A stretch of DNA of 64,000 nt, from the NCBI GenBank assembly GCA_964017235.1, contig OZ024938.1, positions 6,067,454-6,131,453 on the forward strand. The letters are read 5' to 3'. This DNA comes from Sabellastarte sp. h YS-2021. Its lineage: Eukaryota; Annelida; Polychaeta; Sabellida; Sabellidae. Position 1 is the stretch's first letter. Every line of letters begins with the position of its first letter. Both the position numbers and the translations under genes were made by a program. This document shows positions 23,863 through 33,945 of the stretch, piece after piece. The notes under the pieces are model-generated. The model was not told the DNA's origin. It was given only the letters and a program-made list of their open reading frames with translations, and did no database searches.

Positions 23863-24405
23863 CTACAAGAAAAAACAGAGAAATGTCATGGGAAACCGAT
23901 GTGTCTAAGGATTCTGAACTTTTCCATCACCCAATGTGGCTCCAACACCTTATAATACAATGGGGATTATGCAATATAAAAGCATTTATTGCATTACATT
24001 ACACTACCAAATCCACATATATGCTACAGTAGTGTGATAAGCAGATGCCTGTTTGTATTAGCATTTAAACAATAGCCAATTTTAGAACATCGATAAAAAA
24101 TTGAAGTAGCATGTTAATTACACTTTCCCTTAAAAGGGAGCAGGAAGGAACTGGAATAATGTAATCAGGCATGCACTTCTGTTTGTCCTTGTGCATAACT
24201 CAAAAATTCTACATCTGATCCGGGACATATTTTTATACAAGGTGGGGTTTATCTGTGGCTTAGTCATCCTGAAAGATAATTTGGATCCTTTTTAGCAGGA
24301 GACTACAAGGGACAAGGAAAGTGTGTAGCTAGGTCACTGAGCGCAAACCAATTAAATGTGAAAAAATAAGACCACCAGATGATGGTCACAGGAAGAGCCT
24401 CTTCC
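23863..24405. other. Probable 5'UTR intron / upstream region of the transporter gene
   Basis: No coding exon recognised. The acceptor at 23863 indicates this belongs to an intron on the minus strand. It ends at the insertion site of Harbinger element A (TAA at 24406-24408). Confidence 0.4.
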
Positions 24406-24408
24406 TAA

Positions 24409-24450
24409 TGCCCCTGTTTCACCAAAGGACTAAGCCCTGATCCTGTCTGT
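24409..24450 (+). repeat. Left terminal repeat of Harbinger A
   Basis: Matches, with few changes, the reverse complement of the right end of element B (52690-52733), including the GATCCTGTC and ACCCTTAATCGTGGACAGTC words that follow. Confidence 0.85.
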
Positions 24451-24519
24451 GACCCTTAATCGTGGACAGTCGGTGAAGAAAATGGTAAAATGGGAGGGAA
24501 TACTGAATCGGTATCAAAG

Positions 24520-25201
24520 CCTGAAGAAACCCAAGAACTCTGGAGCCCTGTACCACAACTATAAGGGATTCTTTTCAATAGTAATGTTGGCCTTGGTTGA
24601 TGGACAGTACAAGTTCAGATGGGTGGATGTGGGTACAGCTGGATCTTGCTCAGATGCCCAGATATTTAATACTTGTCACCTGAAGAGGAAGATTGATGAT
24701 GGCAGCATAGGCTTCCCTGACCCAGCACCTATAACCCAGGGTGGTCGAGATGTCCCCTACTTCATCCCGGCAGATGATGCGTTTGCCCTGAAGACCTGGC
24801 TGATGAAACCCTATGGCAGAAGTATGTTAACCAGAGAGGAAAGGATTGCCAACTACAGAATATCAAGGGGCAGGAGAGTTGTTGAGAATGCTTTTGGCAT
24901 CCTGGTTTCAAGATTTAGAGTCATGATGACCACTATTGAACTACCCCCAGAAACAGTCAGGGATGTGGTCATGACCTGTGTGGTTCTGCACAACATACTG
25001 AGAAGCCAGTATCAAGGTCAACATGTTGGTCAACGGCCTGGTGGTGATGATGATGTGCCTGGTGATGGTCGTTTGATTGGTGGTGCTGCTGATTGTGGTC
25101 GAGACAGAAACCCTGCCAGAGAAGCCAAAAGACTGAGGGATTACCTCAAGGACTACTTCAATAATGAGGGAGCAGTGGCCTGGCAAGATGGCAGAATATA
25201 A
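24520..25201 (+). pseudogene. HARBI1-like DDE transposase, N-terminally truncated
   Basis: The open frame runs to the stop at 25199-25201 and matches the element B transposase from its KKPKNSGALYHNYKGF block onward. Visible features are the VDVGTAGSCSDAQIF block, the second catalytic Asp region (PADDAFALKTWLMKPYG), the catalytic Glu in RRVVENAFGILVSRFR, and a basic C-terminus. The first catalytic Asp (GALDGKHV in element B) was removed by the deletion, so this protein cannot be an active DDE nuclease. Codons before about 24520 are subterminal DNA read through in frame (no ATG start at 24449), so the apparent N-terminus is an artefact. The junction lies at a short shared CTGA-like word, suggesting microhomology repair. 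Confidence 0.9.
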
Positions 25202-25218
25202 CTGGTACTGCAGCAACC

Positions 25219-25260
25219 AGTCCTTTGCAGGACTAATAACCAGTCCTTTTCAGGACTACC
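25219..25260 (+). repeat. 3'UTR stem-loop motifs after the transposase
   Basis: Two short hairpins, AGTCCTTTGCAGGACT and AGTCCTTTTCAGGACT, lie just after the stop codon. Element B has three equivalents at 43961-44030. A shared CAAATATTCCAAAAACAATT word follows. Confidence 0.7.
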
Positions 25261-25314
25261 AAATATTCCAAAAACAATTAATCAGCTGTACTTGTTCCAA
25301 ATAACCCAACCATT

Positions 25315-25535
25315 ACCAAACATAAGTCACCCAACCAACAAACAGACAAACCCAATGCCCAACATAATTCCCACAAATAACAGACAAACAGACAAACCCA
25401 ATGCCCAACATAATTCCCACAAATAACAAACAGACAAACCCAATGCCCAAAATAATTCCCACAAATAACAGACAAACCCAATGCCAAACATAAGTCACCC
25501 AACCAAGAAACAGACAAACCCAATGCCAAACATAA
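25315..25535. repeat. Minisatellite array, C-rich strand (Harbinger A)
   Basis: About five units of 40-50 bp are built from ACAGACAAACCCAATGCC followed by AACATAATTCCCACAAATAA or AAACATAAGTCACCCAACCA. Long open frames across it (Leu/Val/Gly/Cys-rich) are periodic artefacts. The opposite-orientation partner array is at 25735-25935. Confidence 0.85.
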
Positions 25536-25734
25536 CTTGCTAAATGGAATAAATATTGCATATATTTTGAAAGCTACACCCTAATTTCACTTACATTTGG
25601 TTTTTATTCTGGAAAAATAACTGAAACTGAATTTTTTTCCTTTATTGCAATTTCTCAAAATTAAATTTTTCTATTCCACTTCAAGAAAATTTAGAAAATA
25701 TAACCACCCAAATGGTTCTCTTTACAGTATGGTT

Positions 25735-25935
25735 TATCTGTCTGTTGGTTGTTCGTTGGTTGAGGGTTATGTTTGCTATTGGGTTTGCCTGTTTGTTGGT
25801 TGGGGGGAGTTATGTTTGCAAATTCGTTTGTCAGTTCGTTGGTTGAGGGTTATGTTTGCTATTGGGTTTGTCTGTTTGTTGGTTGGGGGGTTATGTTTGG
25901 TATTGGGTTTGTCTGTTTGTTGGTTGGTGGCTATG
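25735..25935. repeat. Minisatellite array, G-rich strand (Harbinger A)
   Basis: About four units of ~40-50 bp contain TTATGTTTGCTATTGGGTTT and GTCTGTTTGTTGGTTG. They are the reverse complement type of the array at 25315-25535. Together the arrays make a large inverted repeat between the two convergent genes, with a ~200-bp AT-rich spacer. Confidence 0.85.
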
Positions 25936-26274
25936 TGATAACATAATATCTTTTAACTCTAGGAATGGTGTAAGTGTTGGACTTTTTTTATTACACATTT
26001 AAAGCAATCCCATGGATTTTAAACTACAAATGGGCAGATTATTGGCCATATTGGGAGTTTATTTATCTATTTTTTTCTATGTGGCCTTCTGTTGTTATGT
26101 ATATTACCATGGGTTATTTGTTTCATGTTTGGGGTGGTGTGGGTGTTGAGCTTTTTTTTTGTTTTGTGATAAGTATTTGTATTGAACTGTTATGTTTTGA
26201 GAGGGGAATTTGAACAACTTTGGGCGGCCCTGAATAGTCCCTATGGGGGTATGAGACCCACCCGGACTGGCTGG

Positions 26275-27435
26275 CTACTGAGGAGGCTGCTGCTGTTGCT
26301 GCTGCTGAGGCTGCTCAATGATCTGTGTTGTTAGATCTGGTATCTGGCTTAGTATTCCACTTAAGTTGTGTCTGCTGCCCTCGTCCTGTACTGTGAGCAC
26401 TGATGGAGGGTTTCCAAAGCCAATGGGGCTGGGTGTGTAGTAGACATAACTGCTGGATCTGCTGCCTGCTGCAGCCTGGGTGGAACTAGACGCCTGTTGA
26501 GTGGTTGTTGGCAATATCCCGACCCTCTGTGACTCTTTGGTAATAATGGCTGATCTCTTGGGTAGAACTTGACGTCTATGAGTGTTCTTTACTTCTTCAA
26601 TGTCTCTAAAAATCCTGCCCTTGAGGTCCTCAAACTCCTCTTTGGTCATCGTTTCAGCCTCTGATGCCACATAGTCAAAGAAGGGCTGCCTGTCTGACTT
26701 CTGCTGCAGGAAACCTGAGATCAGTGTCCTCATCTAGTCAAAGTGCTCGAGTATCTTTGAATCTGTAGAAACTGGTGTAGATGTAATAATTGGTTGACTT
26801 GTACTCTCCCTCAGGACACTGGACTCAAGATGTTCTGTATCAGTAGTAGAGCTACACGATTCTTCATGCCTGCTGGTGTTGGGACTGGCCTCGAACCCAG
26901 AACTTCTGTTGGCCCCCTTGCATCTGACGTGGGTCTTAAGGAAACCCATCTGCTGGTAGACCCAGGACTGTCTCTTGGTCATCTCCCTTGGGGCTTGGCC
27001 AGACTGTAGCTTGGAGAGCTTTCCATAACAAGTTCTCTGTGACTCAAACCACCTTCTGACATGAAAGGGCTGGAGCTTCAGTTTTGCAGAGATTTCTGCC
27101 CAGAGAGCCTCCTTCCTATGTCTGTCATGGAAACGTCCATGCTCCTTGTCGTACAGCTCTGGGTGCTACTTCACAAACTCAACAATGGCAATTTCTTGGC
27201 TGTCAGTAAATGTAGCACAAACCCTGGCTCTCTTGGCTGCTGAGTGGCACTCTGATTCTTCCTCACACCTCTCATTTTCTTCGCAAGTTTCCTCAGTAAC
27301 TTCTAAACCTTCTTCCGTCTTTTCTGTACCCTCCTCTGTCCTCTCCTCTGTCCTTTCCTCTCTCCTCTCCTCTTGCCTCTCCTCCATCTTCTTCTTTCGT
27401 CTTTTTCCTCTCTTTCCTCCTTTCTCTTTCCTCAT
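26275..27435 (-). pseudogene. MADF (Myb/SANT-like) Harbinger partner gene, two stops
   Basis: One minus-strand frame of 387 codons from ATG 27433-27435 to TGA/TAG-type termination at 26275, interrupted by two in-frame TAG codons (27163-27165 and 26734-26736). Element B has sense codons at both sites (CTG and CAG). Order: Arg/Lys/Glu-rich N-terminus (about 1-75) with a basic KRAR patch, MADF domain (about 80-165; ATFTDSQEIAIVEFVK, the tryptophan in WAEIS, RRWFESQR), Ser/Thr-rich linker, a block starting MRTLISGFLQQKSDRQPFFD, and a Gln-rich tail. In PIF/Harbinger elements a Myb/SANT-type protein binds the element ends and helps nuclear import of the transposase; I infer that role here. The gene converges on the transposase. 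Confidence 0.88.
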
Positions 27436-27599
27436 AACTCCAGTGAATATCACAAAAAAGTAAAAAAAACTGAAATGTGTCTCCTAACTGTTAAATTTGC
27501 CCTAAATCAAGTAAAATGTGAAATGTAAAAAAACTGAAAACCCCTAAGCAGTAAGTGACACTCTCAGTAGCCAACCAGTCTAAACACAGAAAGTGTGTG

Positions 27600-28235
27600 C
27601 GCAGTCGCTTATATAGTCCCAGACCCCCTCATTGCCTCTTTTTGGTTTCAGACACGCGGAAAATAGTCGGTGCTTAATCGGTACTTAGTCCCAGGCCTCC
27701 TGGGACGTCCTCAGACCGTCGCAGATTAAATTTCAGTGGTCCTAGGCAGCCTGAGGAGGCCGATTTGGATCGGTTTGGATCGGCTTCTCTTAGTCGGGGC
27801 TTAGTCCCAGACCCAGATTTCTTAGTCCCAGGACACCTGAGACGATCTGAGGCTTCCCAGGACTAATGAAACCGATTCCTTTTCACACGCATGAAACTTC
27901 AAAGATCTGTTATGAGTTGAGGACTGACAAACAGGCCTCCTGGGACTAAGTTACAGACGCCTGGGACTAAGGGTCGCAGGAAGCCTCAGACAACATAGGA
28001 CTGTGTAAATTTGGGTCTGAGGAGGCCTGAGGAAGCCTGGGACTGGACATTTTGTTGACTGTGGGAAATAAGAATCGGTTTGGGTCGTGAGAAATATCAA
28101 ACATGTTTGATATTTCTCATGGCCCCAACCGACAACTACGGATCCATACCGAACGCCTGGGACTAAGCAAATATTTGAAACCGACTACAAAAAACCCTTA
28201 ATCGGTAAGTTTAGTCGTGTGGTGGAATGCCCACA
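27600..28235. repeat. Right subterminal zone of Harbinger A
   Basis: Dense repeats of TTAGTCCCAGGC / GCCTGGGACTAAG and GAGGCCTGAGGA words on both strands. It includes a perfect 30-bp palindrome at 28091-28120 (half-site GAGAAATATCAAACA). It ends in the terminal repeat. The homologous zone of element B is 40921-41540. Such clusters are candidate binding sites for the transposase or MADF protein (inference). Confidence 0.75.
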
Positions 28236-29424
28236 TTAATTTTAAACAACTTTATCAAGCATGCATGTGTGATAAGGTTGATTTTGTCTGTTTTTCAGCA
28301 CTACAGCAGGGTGAGGGTTTACGCATTCCCTGGTACCACTTGTTGGTCATGTGACAATGTGAGACTATTATTTCATGTAGAAATTTCTTTTTCAACCAAT
28401 AAATGTCTAACAGGACAATTATTTGGTATATTGTGGTAGAAAGTACTGTTCACATTATTACCCCCCACAAGAGGTTATGTTATCGGGTGTGTATGTCTGG
28501 AATGAATGCTTTTTTCTTAAATTCTTTATGTCAGTAAGATCTGAACAATAGAAGAAAAGTTTGAATTTTGGGAAAGATCTGGCTCATATGTTGGATACAA
28601 TATAATCTAACGTTTTCAAAGGGCCCATTTTCAATGTCTATTCGATTGCTATGGCTTTGGTTTGTTGTCATTACTACGAAACTACACAATTTTTGTGTGG
28701 AGGTGTTTAATGATAAGCTAGTGAGAAAATCCTGATTTTTTGTATCCAGATCGTGATCCCGATCAGTCTCAGAATATAATACAAGCTGTGTTAGCCCAAG
28801 ACCCATCTGATTGTTTCATGAAGTTCCAACCAATAGTAATTGTGCAATCCAGGTAAACAAATAAACAAACAAATGGTCATGAAAATAAAACCTCCTTGGT
28901 GGAGACAAATATTCCGCTCAGTGTGTCCTCCTAAATAGGCCAAACAAGACTTAAATGGGGCATAGTAAATGACCCTTTGTAAAAGGTAATGCCATATATA
29001 ATACTTATAACCTACAGGAATCTTCTTTATGGCATTTTGCACTGAATGTTCAGTGGAGTTGTAGATCCTGCAACACAATAAGTGAACCTTATCATGCACT
29101 TGCTGGCTTACTTTTTCTTTCACAGGGGAAGATAACTAACCAAATACAAAACACAGCATGGTTAAAACACCAACAATGTTACAGTTCCAGTGTAGCAAGA
29201 GATAATGACTCGCCTATATTTGTCACTAGGGATGGTAAAATATTACAATGTGGGGTTGAAATATTTTAATCCCTCCCAATATTGGTGATTACTATTGTGT
29301 TGGGGATTGTAGCAAACACTTGTGTTCTATTTAACATTGATGTGGGGGATTAACTTGAAACAATGCATTTGTAAATACTGAAATATTGCGCTTAAGGTAA
29401 TCATATTGCTTATAAGCATGACAG
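28236..29424. other. Intergenic, nothing recognised
   Basis: AT-rich sequence, no repeat matches in the window, no supportable gene. Several 70-110 codon open frames on the minus strand lack domain signatures, splice context and composition typical of coding DNA. Confidence 0.45.
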
Positions 29425-30310
29425 TAGCGTAGGGAGCAATTTTTGGTTGGGGGACGAGGAACTAGATTGCACCGACTCAACTCGACACCAACAGTTTTGG
29501 TTAATTTTAGAGATTGTATTACATGTAGGTAATATACAAATTCAAATGGTCTAATTAAAATATTTTTAAATTCCTTTACCAAAGGAAATCTTTGTGACGA
29601 TAGTGTGACTGACATCAATCCTACATTTCCCTGACCTTGTCTGGGTATAGAAATACATATAGTCACCTCTGCATTTGAAAGGTATTTCTAATATCTTGAC
29701 TACATGTTTCCAGAACCTGTGACCTTTCCTTCAAGTGCCGAGCTGATACAAGATCTATTTTTAGCAAGGTTAATCCCCAGATTGAGGGGGATGTATAATC
29801 ATTGGACTGGCTAGGTCCAATAAACACACAGTAAAGAAAGAAGAGTTTTCTGGGAAAAATCTTATCAGCTGACAAATTGCTATGCTAAACCATTACTCTG
29901 TGTAAATATGAAACTACACGTCTAACTTCTAAATAATTAGCAACAAGGTAAATTAAATGTAGAAGATTACTATATGTATGATTTTGTTCTGCATATGTGA
30001 AACATTTCACAGAATTTTACAAATCCCATGACAGGTTGACTGAAAATGTTCCTTTTACAAATCATAAAAATAAATATTTTATTGTACATTTGTAGCTTAC
30101 ACAATGGTACATGTGAGCAGTGAACAAGGTAAAAGTGTAATTTGATCATATATTATTGAGTTTCCTTTAAAAATTTACATAAACTTCAAAATTGGAGTTT
30201 AGTTCTATTTGAAAAAGTTGGGAGGGCAAAAAGATGTCACCGCCCACCCCAACCATAAAGTTGGGGGGCTGACCGCCCCCGCTGCCCCCCTAGTTCCTAC
30301 GCCTATGGCA
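29425..30310. mobile_element. Candidate hAT-like non-autonomous element
   Basis: The left end AGTAGCGTAGGGAGC (about 29428) and the right end CTAGTTCCTACGCCTATG (about 30290-30307) are short imperfect inverted repeats of the CAGNGGCGTAGG type seen at many hAT ends. The flanks share GCATG. Next to the right end is a C/G-rich ACCGCCC...GACCGCCCCCGCTGCCCCCC segment. There is no transposase. The repeat ends are short, so this is tentative. Confidence 0.35.
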
Positions 30311-30543
30311 TGTACATATGTAAAATATCGCCACACAATATATTGAAAAGGTCTTAGCCAATTTTCTTTAACCAGAATTGTCAGTGATACACACACATTG
30401 ACAATTCTCCAATTGATTAAATAAATACACCTATGTATTGTCCCATTGTCTCTTTCAACAGAGAGGGAGTAAATATTTAGTAGAGGGTGATTATCTTGCA
30501 GCCTTTGCTGCAATAATCTAACCCCCATAACCCCTATATTATC

Positions 30544-30560
30544 GGGGGGGGGGGGGGGGG
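30544..30560 (+). repeat. G17 homopolymer
   Basis: Uninterrupted run of 17 G, flanked by a short GC-poor sequence. It could form a G-quadruplex; length may be affected by sequencing error. Confidence 0.9.
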
Positions 30561-33029
30561 CAAAACCTTGGTTGCAAGATAACTACTCTCCTAAAGATCA
30601 AAGGACGGGTTACATAATATCAAGCGGAAATTATCTTGCATTACACCATTGCAAAAAGAGCTGGAGTATTAGTCAAATTTTAAATTACAGGATTTTGTAA
30701 TCAGTATAAATTTTATAGGAATTATCGCTTTAAGGATAGTTATTCAATTGATGTTGGAACACGCAAAAAATCCCTTCCCCTCCCTTCTGGCCCCCTTTTA
30801 CTGAAATTGTAGTACTGTGGAACGTTTTATTTCAGTATTTTGTCATTCCAATAAACTTTGAAGAAAGATTCGACCATTTAAGTACTGAATACAAAGATGG
30901 CCATTTTGTTGTACAAAAAGTAAAAAATATTGGTTTTACATAAAAAAGAGTTTTTTTTTTCAGTAAAAGTCACAAATCTATCCAATAAGTTCACGAAGAT
31001 TTTAAATAATCTCAAAAATTAAATTTTAAAGTTTAAAAAAGAGCTTTTTAAAAAATTTTCGAAAAAAAATCAAAATCTTCAGAAATAGTATCATTTTTCA
31101 CACTGTATCCCTTAGTCCATTTTGTTCCTTTTGTTACTTAATTTCCAAAGGTACACTCTCCCAGAAAGATGACTGCCCATCTGGAAACCACCCCCCACAA
31201 GCCACAACCTTGCTCATGCTTCACCACCCTGTCCAAACTGGGTTCAGTCCCTCCAACAACAGATGGCCCAGATGATTCAATATTAAAACTTCAGTGCTTG
31301 CCAGATGCTTTACATCACCCAGACCAAATAACTACACCCAACCATTGATTCCACACAAAGACAACCCGCTTCTTCTAAAACATGACTAACACCTTCCAAC
31401 CTTCATGACAGCACTGTGTATGTTCTATATTAGCAGCAACAAAACAAATCCAGAGCCTTTAGCTATGCAGAAACGCAATGTGCATTGCCTCTTCCATAGC
31501 TGACAGCTCTAGACCCTCAAATGAACGCAGAATAAATTATTCCGCAGTACTCTACTGCAATTCTGGGTTCTTCAACAGAACGGTCATGAGATCCACAAGG
31601 AGAAAGAGATTCACCTTTTCCCTCTGGAACTAGCCCCCAAGGACTTTCATCCATCAAATGTACACACCAAAATGGCAGGATATCTTCACACTGAACATTT
31701 CTGTTAGAAGAAACATTGTAACAACAAGATACCAGAACAGCACCATACCCTTCCTCATGGACCAGTCAATAAGAGGTCTATTTATCAAGCCTAGATATAT
31801 ATATATAGATAGAAATTATTTCAGGCTCACATGAATGAAATATAGTACAATAAAAATAAAAGAAAATGTAGCCATAAAAAGACCAAAAAGATGACTATTA
31901 AATGTTCATGTTAAAAACTAGATAATACATGTCAGCAAAGTGTATATAGAGCTGGTTGTCAGCAAAATTATCCCATATAGTTTTAACAAATAGAGTTGTT
32001 GGGTGTTTCTGTCTATTAAACCTAGAAGCACCTTTCTCCCGAAGTTAGATATCACCAAGGTTCCTGCTATCCAAATGCCTAGCCTTGCTTAAGGCTCAAA
32101 TTTGCATGATATATTTTCAAACATGCACACAAATATTTGGTATTCATAAAGCACTCATACATGTTATGACATAGAAGCTTATTAGACAGAGAGCCTTGTA
32201 AACTTTGCAGAGACAGTTCAGCTTTGCAATCCATGACTACCAAATGATTGACAGGGTGTCTTCTGAGGGAAGAATTCCCCCAAACTCCAGTTGACTGAAA
32301 CCATATGTGTGTTTTATGACATGCACAGCAAGCCATCTGCGTATTCTATAATGCATACTGCTGTGGTTAACCCACTTGAAATGCCAATCACAGATAAAAA
32401 CTTTTCAAATTATCTTGCTCTCTCAACTCGTATGTATTTTCAAAAGCAAAAAGTATTTCATAATTTGAGATAATTTTCTTTATGTAACCTGCTTAGTTTA
32501 CTTTTAAAATTTATTTCATTGTGATAAATTATTTAACCTCCTGCCTTATATATCAAGGCAATGTGTTAATCACAAAGAGATGAGGCAAATTTCAAACACA
32601 CACACTTAATCTTATTTCAAACACACATACTTAACATAAGCAAAATCTTTACCAAAGACCAATTTACACTGACAGTGGCTGAAACAGGATCTAAAAACAG
32701 ATTGCTTTAGAAACAAGAAAATGTGTCAAAATATGAAATTTGCAACTAAATTTAGACTTTAGCCTCTGTTATCCAACCATGTGGAAAGAGTTAGATTTTG
32801 TTTGGATGACAGAAAGTTTGTAAAACGGAATGGGTAATTAAAAGATACACTGGATTGTTTAATGATATTTACTTCATATTTTATAAGGACATTTGTATAT
32901 ATGTATATTTGCTTCCATCAGAGGTTATGTTTGTCTGTCAGTTATAGGTGTGTTCCACTGGGACCATCTTGTTGGTAACTAAGAATTTTTTGAGGGTTGG
33001 GAGCAATGTTTATTGAGTCGGTTAGGATC
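30561..33029. other. Intergenic; C-rich-strand segment 31140-31790 possibly a decayed gene
   Basis: Most of this is AT-rich. From about 31140 to 31790 the plus strand shifts to a CA-rich, codon-like composition without a long open frame. In shifting frames near 31540-31700 I can read CNSGF, then HLFPLEL, and then TEHF. This order loosely resembles a THAP zinc finger (Cys pair, HxFP, C/TxxHF), but a cysteine is missing and frames change. A (TA)n tract sits at 31794-31808. No intact gene. Confidence 0.3.
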
Positions 33030-33130
33030 AGTTGTGGTTTCCTGGCTTGCCGTGTTGGGTCGCCAAAATATCAAACAAGTTTGATATTTCACCGACCCTC
33101 CCCACACCTGGAAACCAACTTGTCGTAGTC
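33030..33130. repeat. Palindromic module related to the Harbinger subterminal palindrome
   Basis: AATATCAAACAAGTTTGATATTT flanked by GGGTCG on the left and CGACCC-like sequence on the right. Element A (28075-28130) has the same arrangement: TGGGTCG, a near-identical palindrome, then CCCCAACCGAC. It is probably a remnant or MITE derived from the same Harbinger family. Confidence 0.5.
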
Positions 33131-33269
33131 TCTTCCCGTCATGTACTAATTACTTCCAGTATTGTCGTATTACTTCCAGTCTTTTTCTTATCAATTCCAG
33201 TCTTCTCCTTATCACTTCAGGTCTTATCCTATCAAGAAACCAGCTTGTTATAAAACGCCCTCTGTATGT

Positions 33270-33945
33270 GCGTCCGTCTGTGTGTCTGTTCATTACGTTT
33301 TTGCATAAACCTTAATATCTCATTCATTTATTAAGATATCTTCACCAAATTTGCAGGAAATGTTTATGGCTATAATAACCTGTCTCTGCAAAATTTTGGC
33401 CTCATTTTGAAAAACAAAATGGCGGCCATAGCTAATTGTTTTAAAATCATAAAGGTGCTCTAAATCTTGAAATATTCCAGCTAGCTTCATCAAATTTGCA
33501 CAAAAGCTATATGGCTAGAAAAGCTAGCCTGATAGTAATTTTGGCCTAGTTCAAAAAAATAAATGGCTGCCATATCACATGTTTAATGCCAAACAGGGTT
33601 ATCCTATTAAAAAGGCCTTATATCTCCCCTAATATTGCTCCTAGAGGTTTGGAATGTGAAACAATTTGCAGGAAGTTATGGCCTGGGAATCTTTTCCAGG
33701 TGTTGAATTTGACCTTTGACCCCTGATACAAAAAATAAGGTTAAATGGGGTCGTCACACTACATAAACCAAACATCTCATTCATTTATAAAGATATCTTC
33801 ACCAAATTGGCAGGGAATGTTTATGGCTCTCCTGAGGATAATTTTGACTTCTGGGCTACCAAAGGGTGGCCAGATCTCTGCCATAGCAAGCCACTTGCAA
33901 AGTTTTAATGGAATCCCAAAAGAAATGTGGCTTGTAGATTGAACA
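33270..33945 (+). repeat. Internally repeated non-coding element
   Basis: The phrase ATCTCATTCATTTAT, AAGATATCTTCACCAAATT, then GCAGG and AATGTTTATGGCT occurs at about 33318-33375 and again at about 33770-33830. Other words (AAAATGGCGGCCATA, AAATGGCTGCCATA) also recur. It looks like an old dispersed repeat with a duplicated unit; no coding potential. Confidence 0.5.

Larger units (their letters stand above)
24409..28235. mobile_element. PIF/Harbinger DNA transposon, element A (internally deleted)
   Basis: The ends are imperfect inverted repeats. The left starts TGCCCCTGTTTCACCAAAGG; the right, read inward, starts TGTGGGCATTCCACCACACG, and both continue with ACTAA. Flanking trinucleotides are TAA (24406-24408) and TTA (28236-28238), as expected for a TWA target site but not identical. 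Inside, a transposase (plus) and a MADF gene (minus) face each other. Compared with element B (40921-52733), about 1 kb is missing at the left: the left terminal sequence joins directly to the middle of the transposase near 24520. The right 600 bp is a subterminal zone of TCCCAGG/CCTGGGA-type repeats. Confidence 0.85.

Noticed and set aside
24449-24520. N-terminus of a 250-residue transposase starting at 24449
   Set aside because: The first codon is GTG, and the following codons are the element's non-coding terminal region joined by a deletion.
25315-25535. CRISPR array
   Set aside because: Units are contiguous minisatellite repeats without unique spacers of constant length, inside a eukaryotic transposon.
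25278-25561. Overlapping minus-strand frames rich in Leu/Val/Cys/Trp repeats, membrane-protein-like
   Set aside because: The periodicity follows the DNA minisatellite units in all frames, so this is a repeat artefact.
27146-27463. Ser-rich plus-strand frame of 105 codons
   Set aside because: Antisense of the Glu/Arg-rich N-terminus of the MADF gene.
28791-30528. Run of 70-110 codon minus-strand frames as a possible multi-exon gene
   Set aside because: No shared domain, no consistent splice sites or phase, and composition is like the surrounding intergenic DNA.
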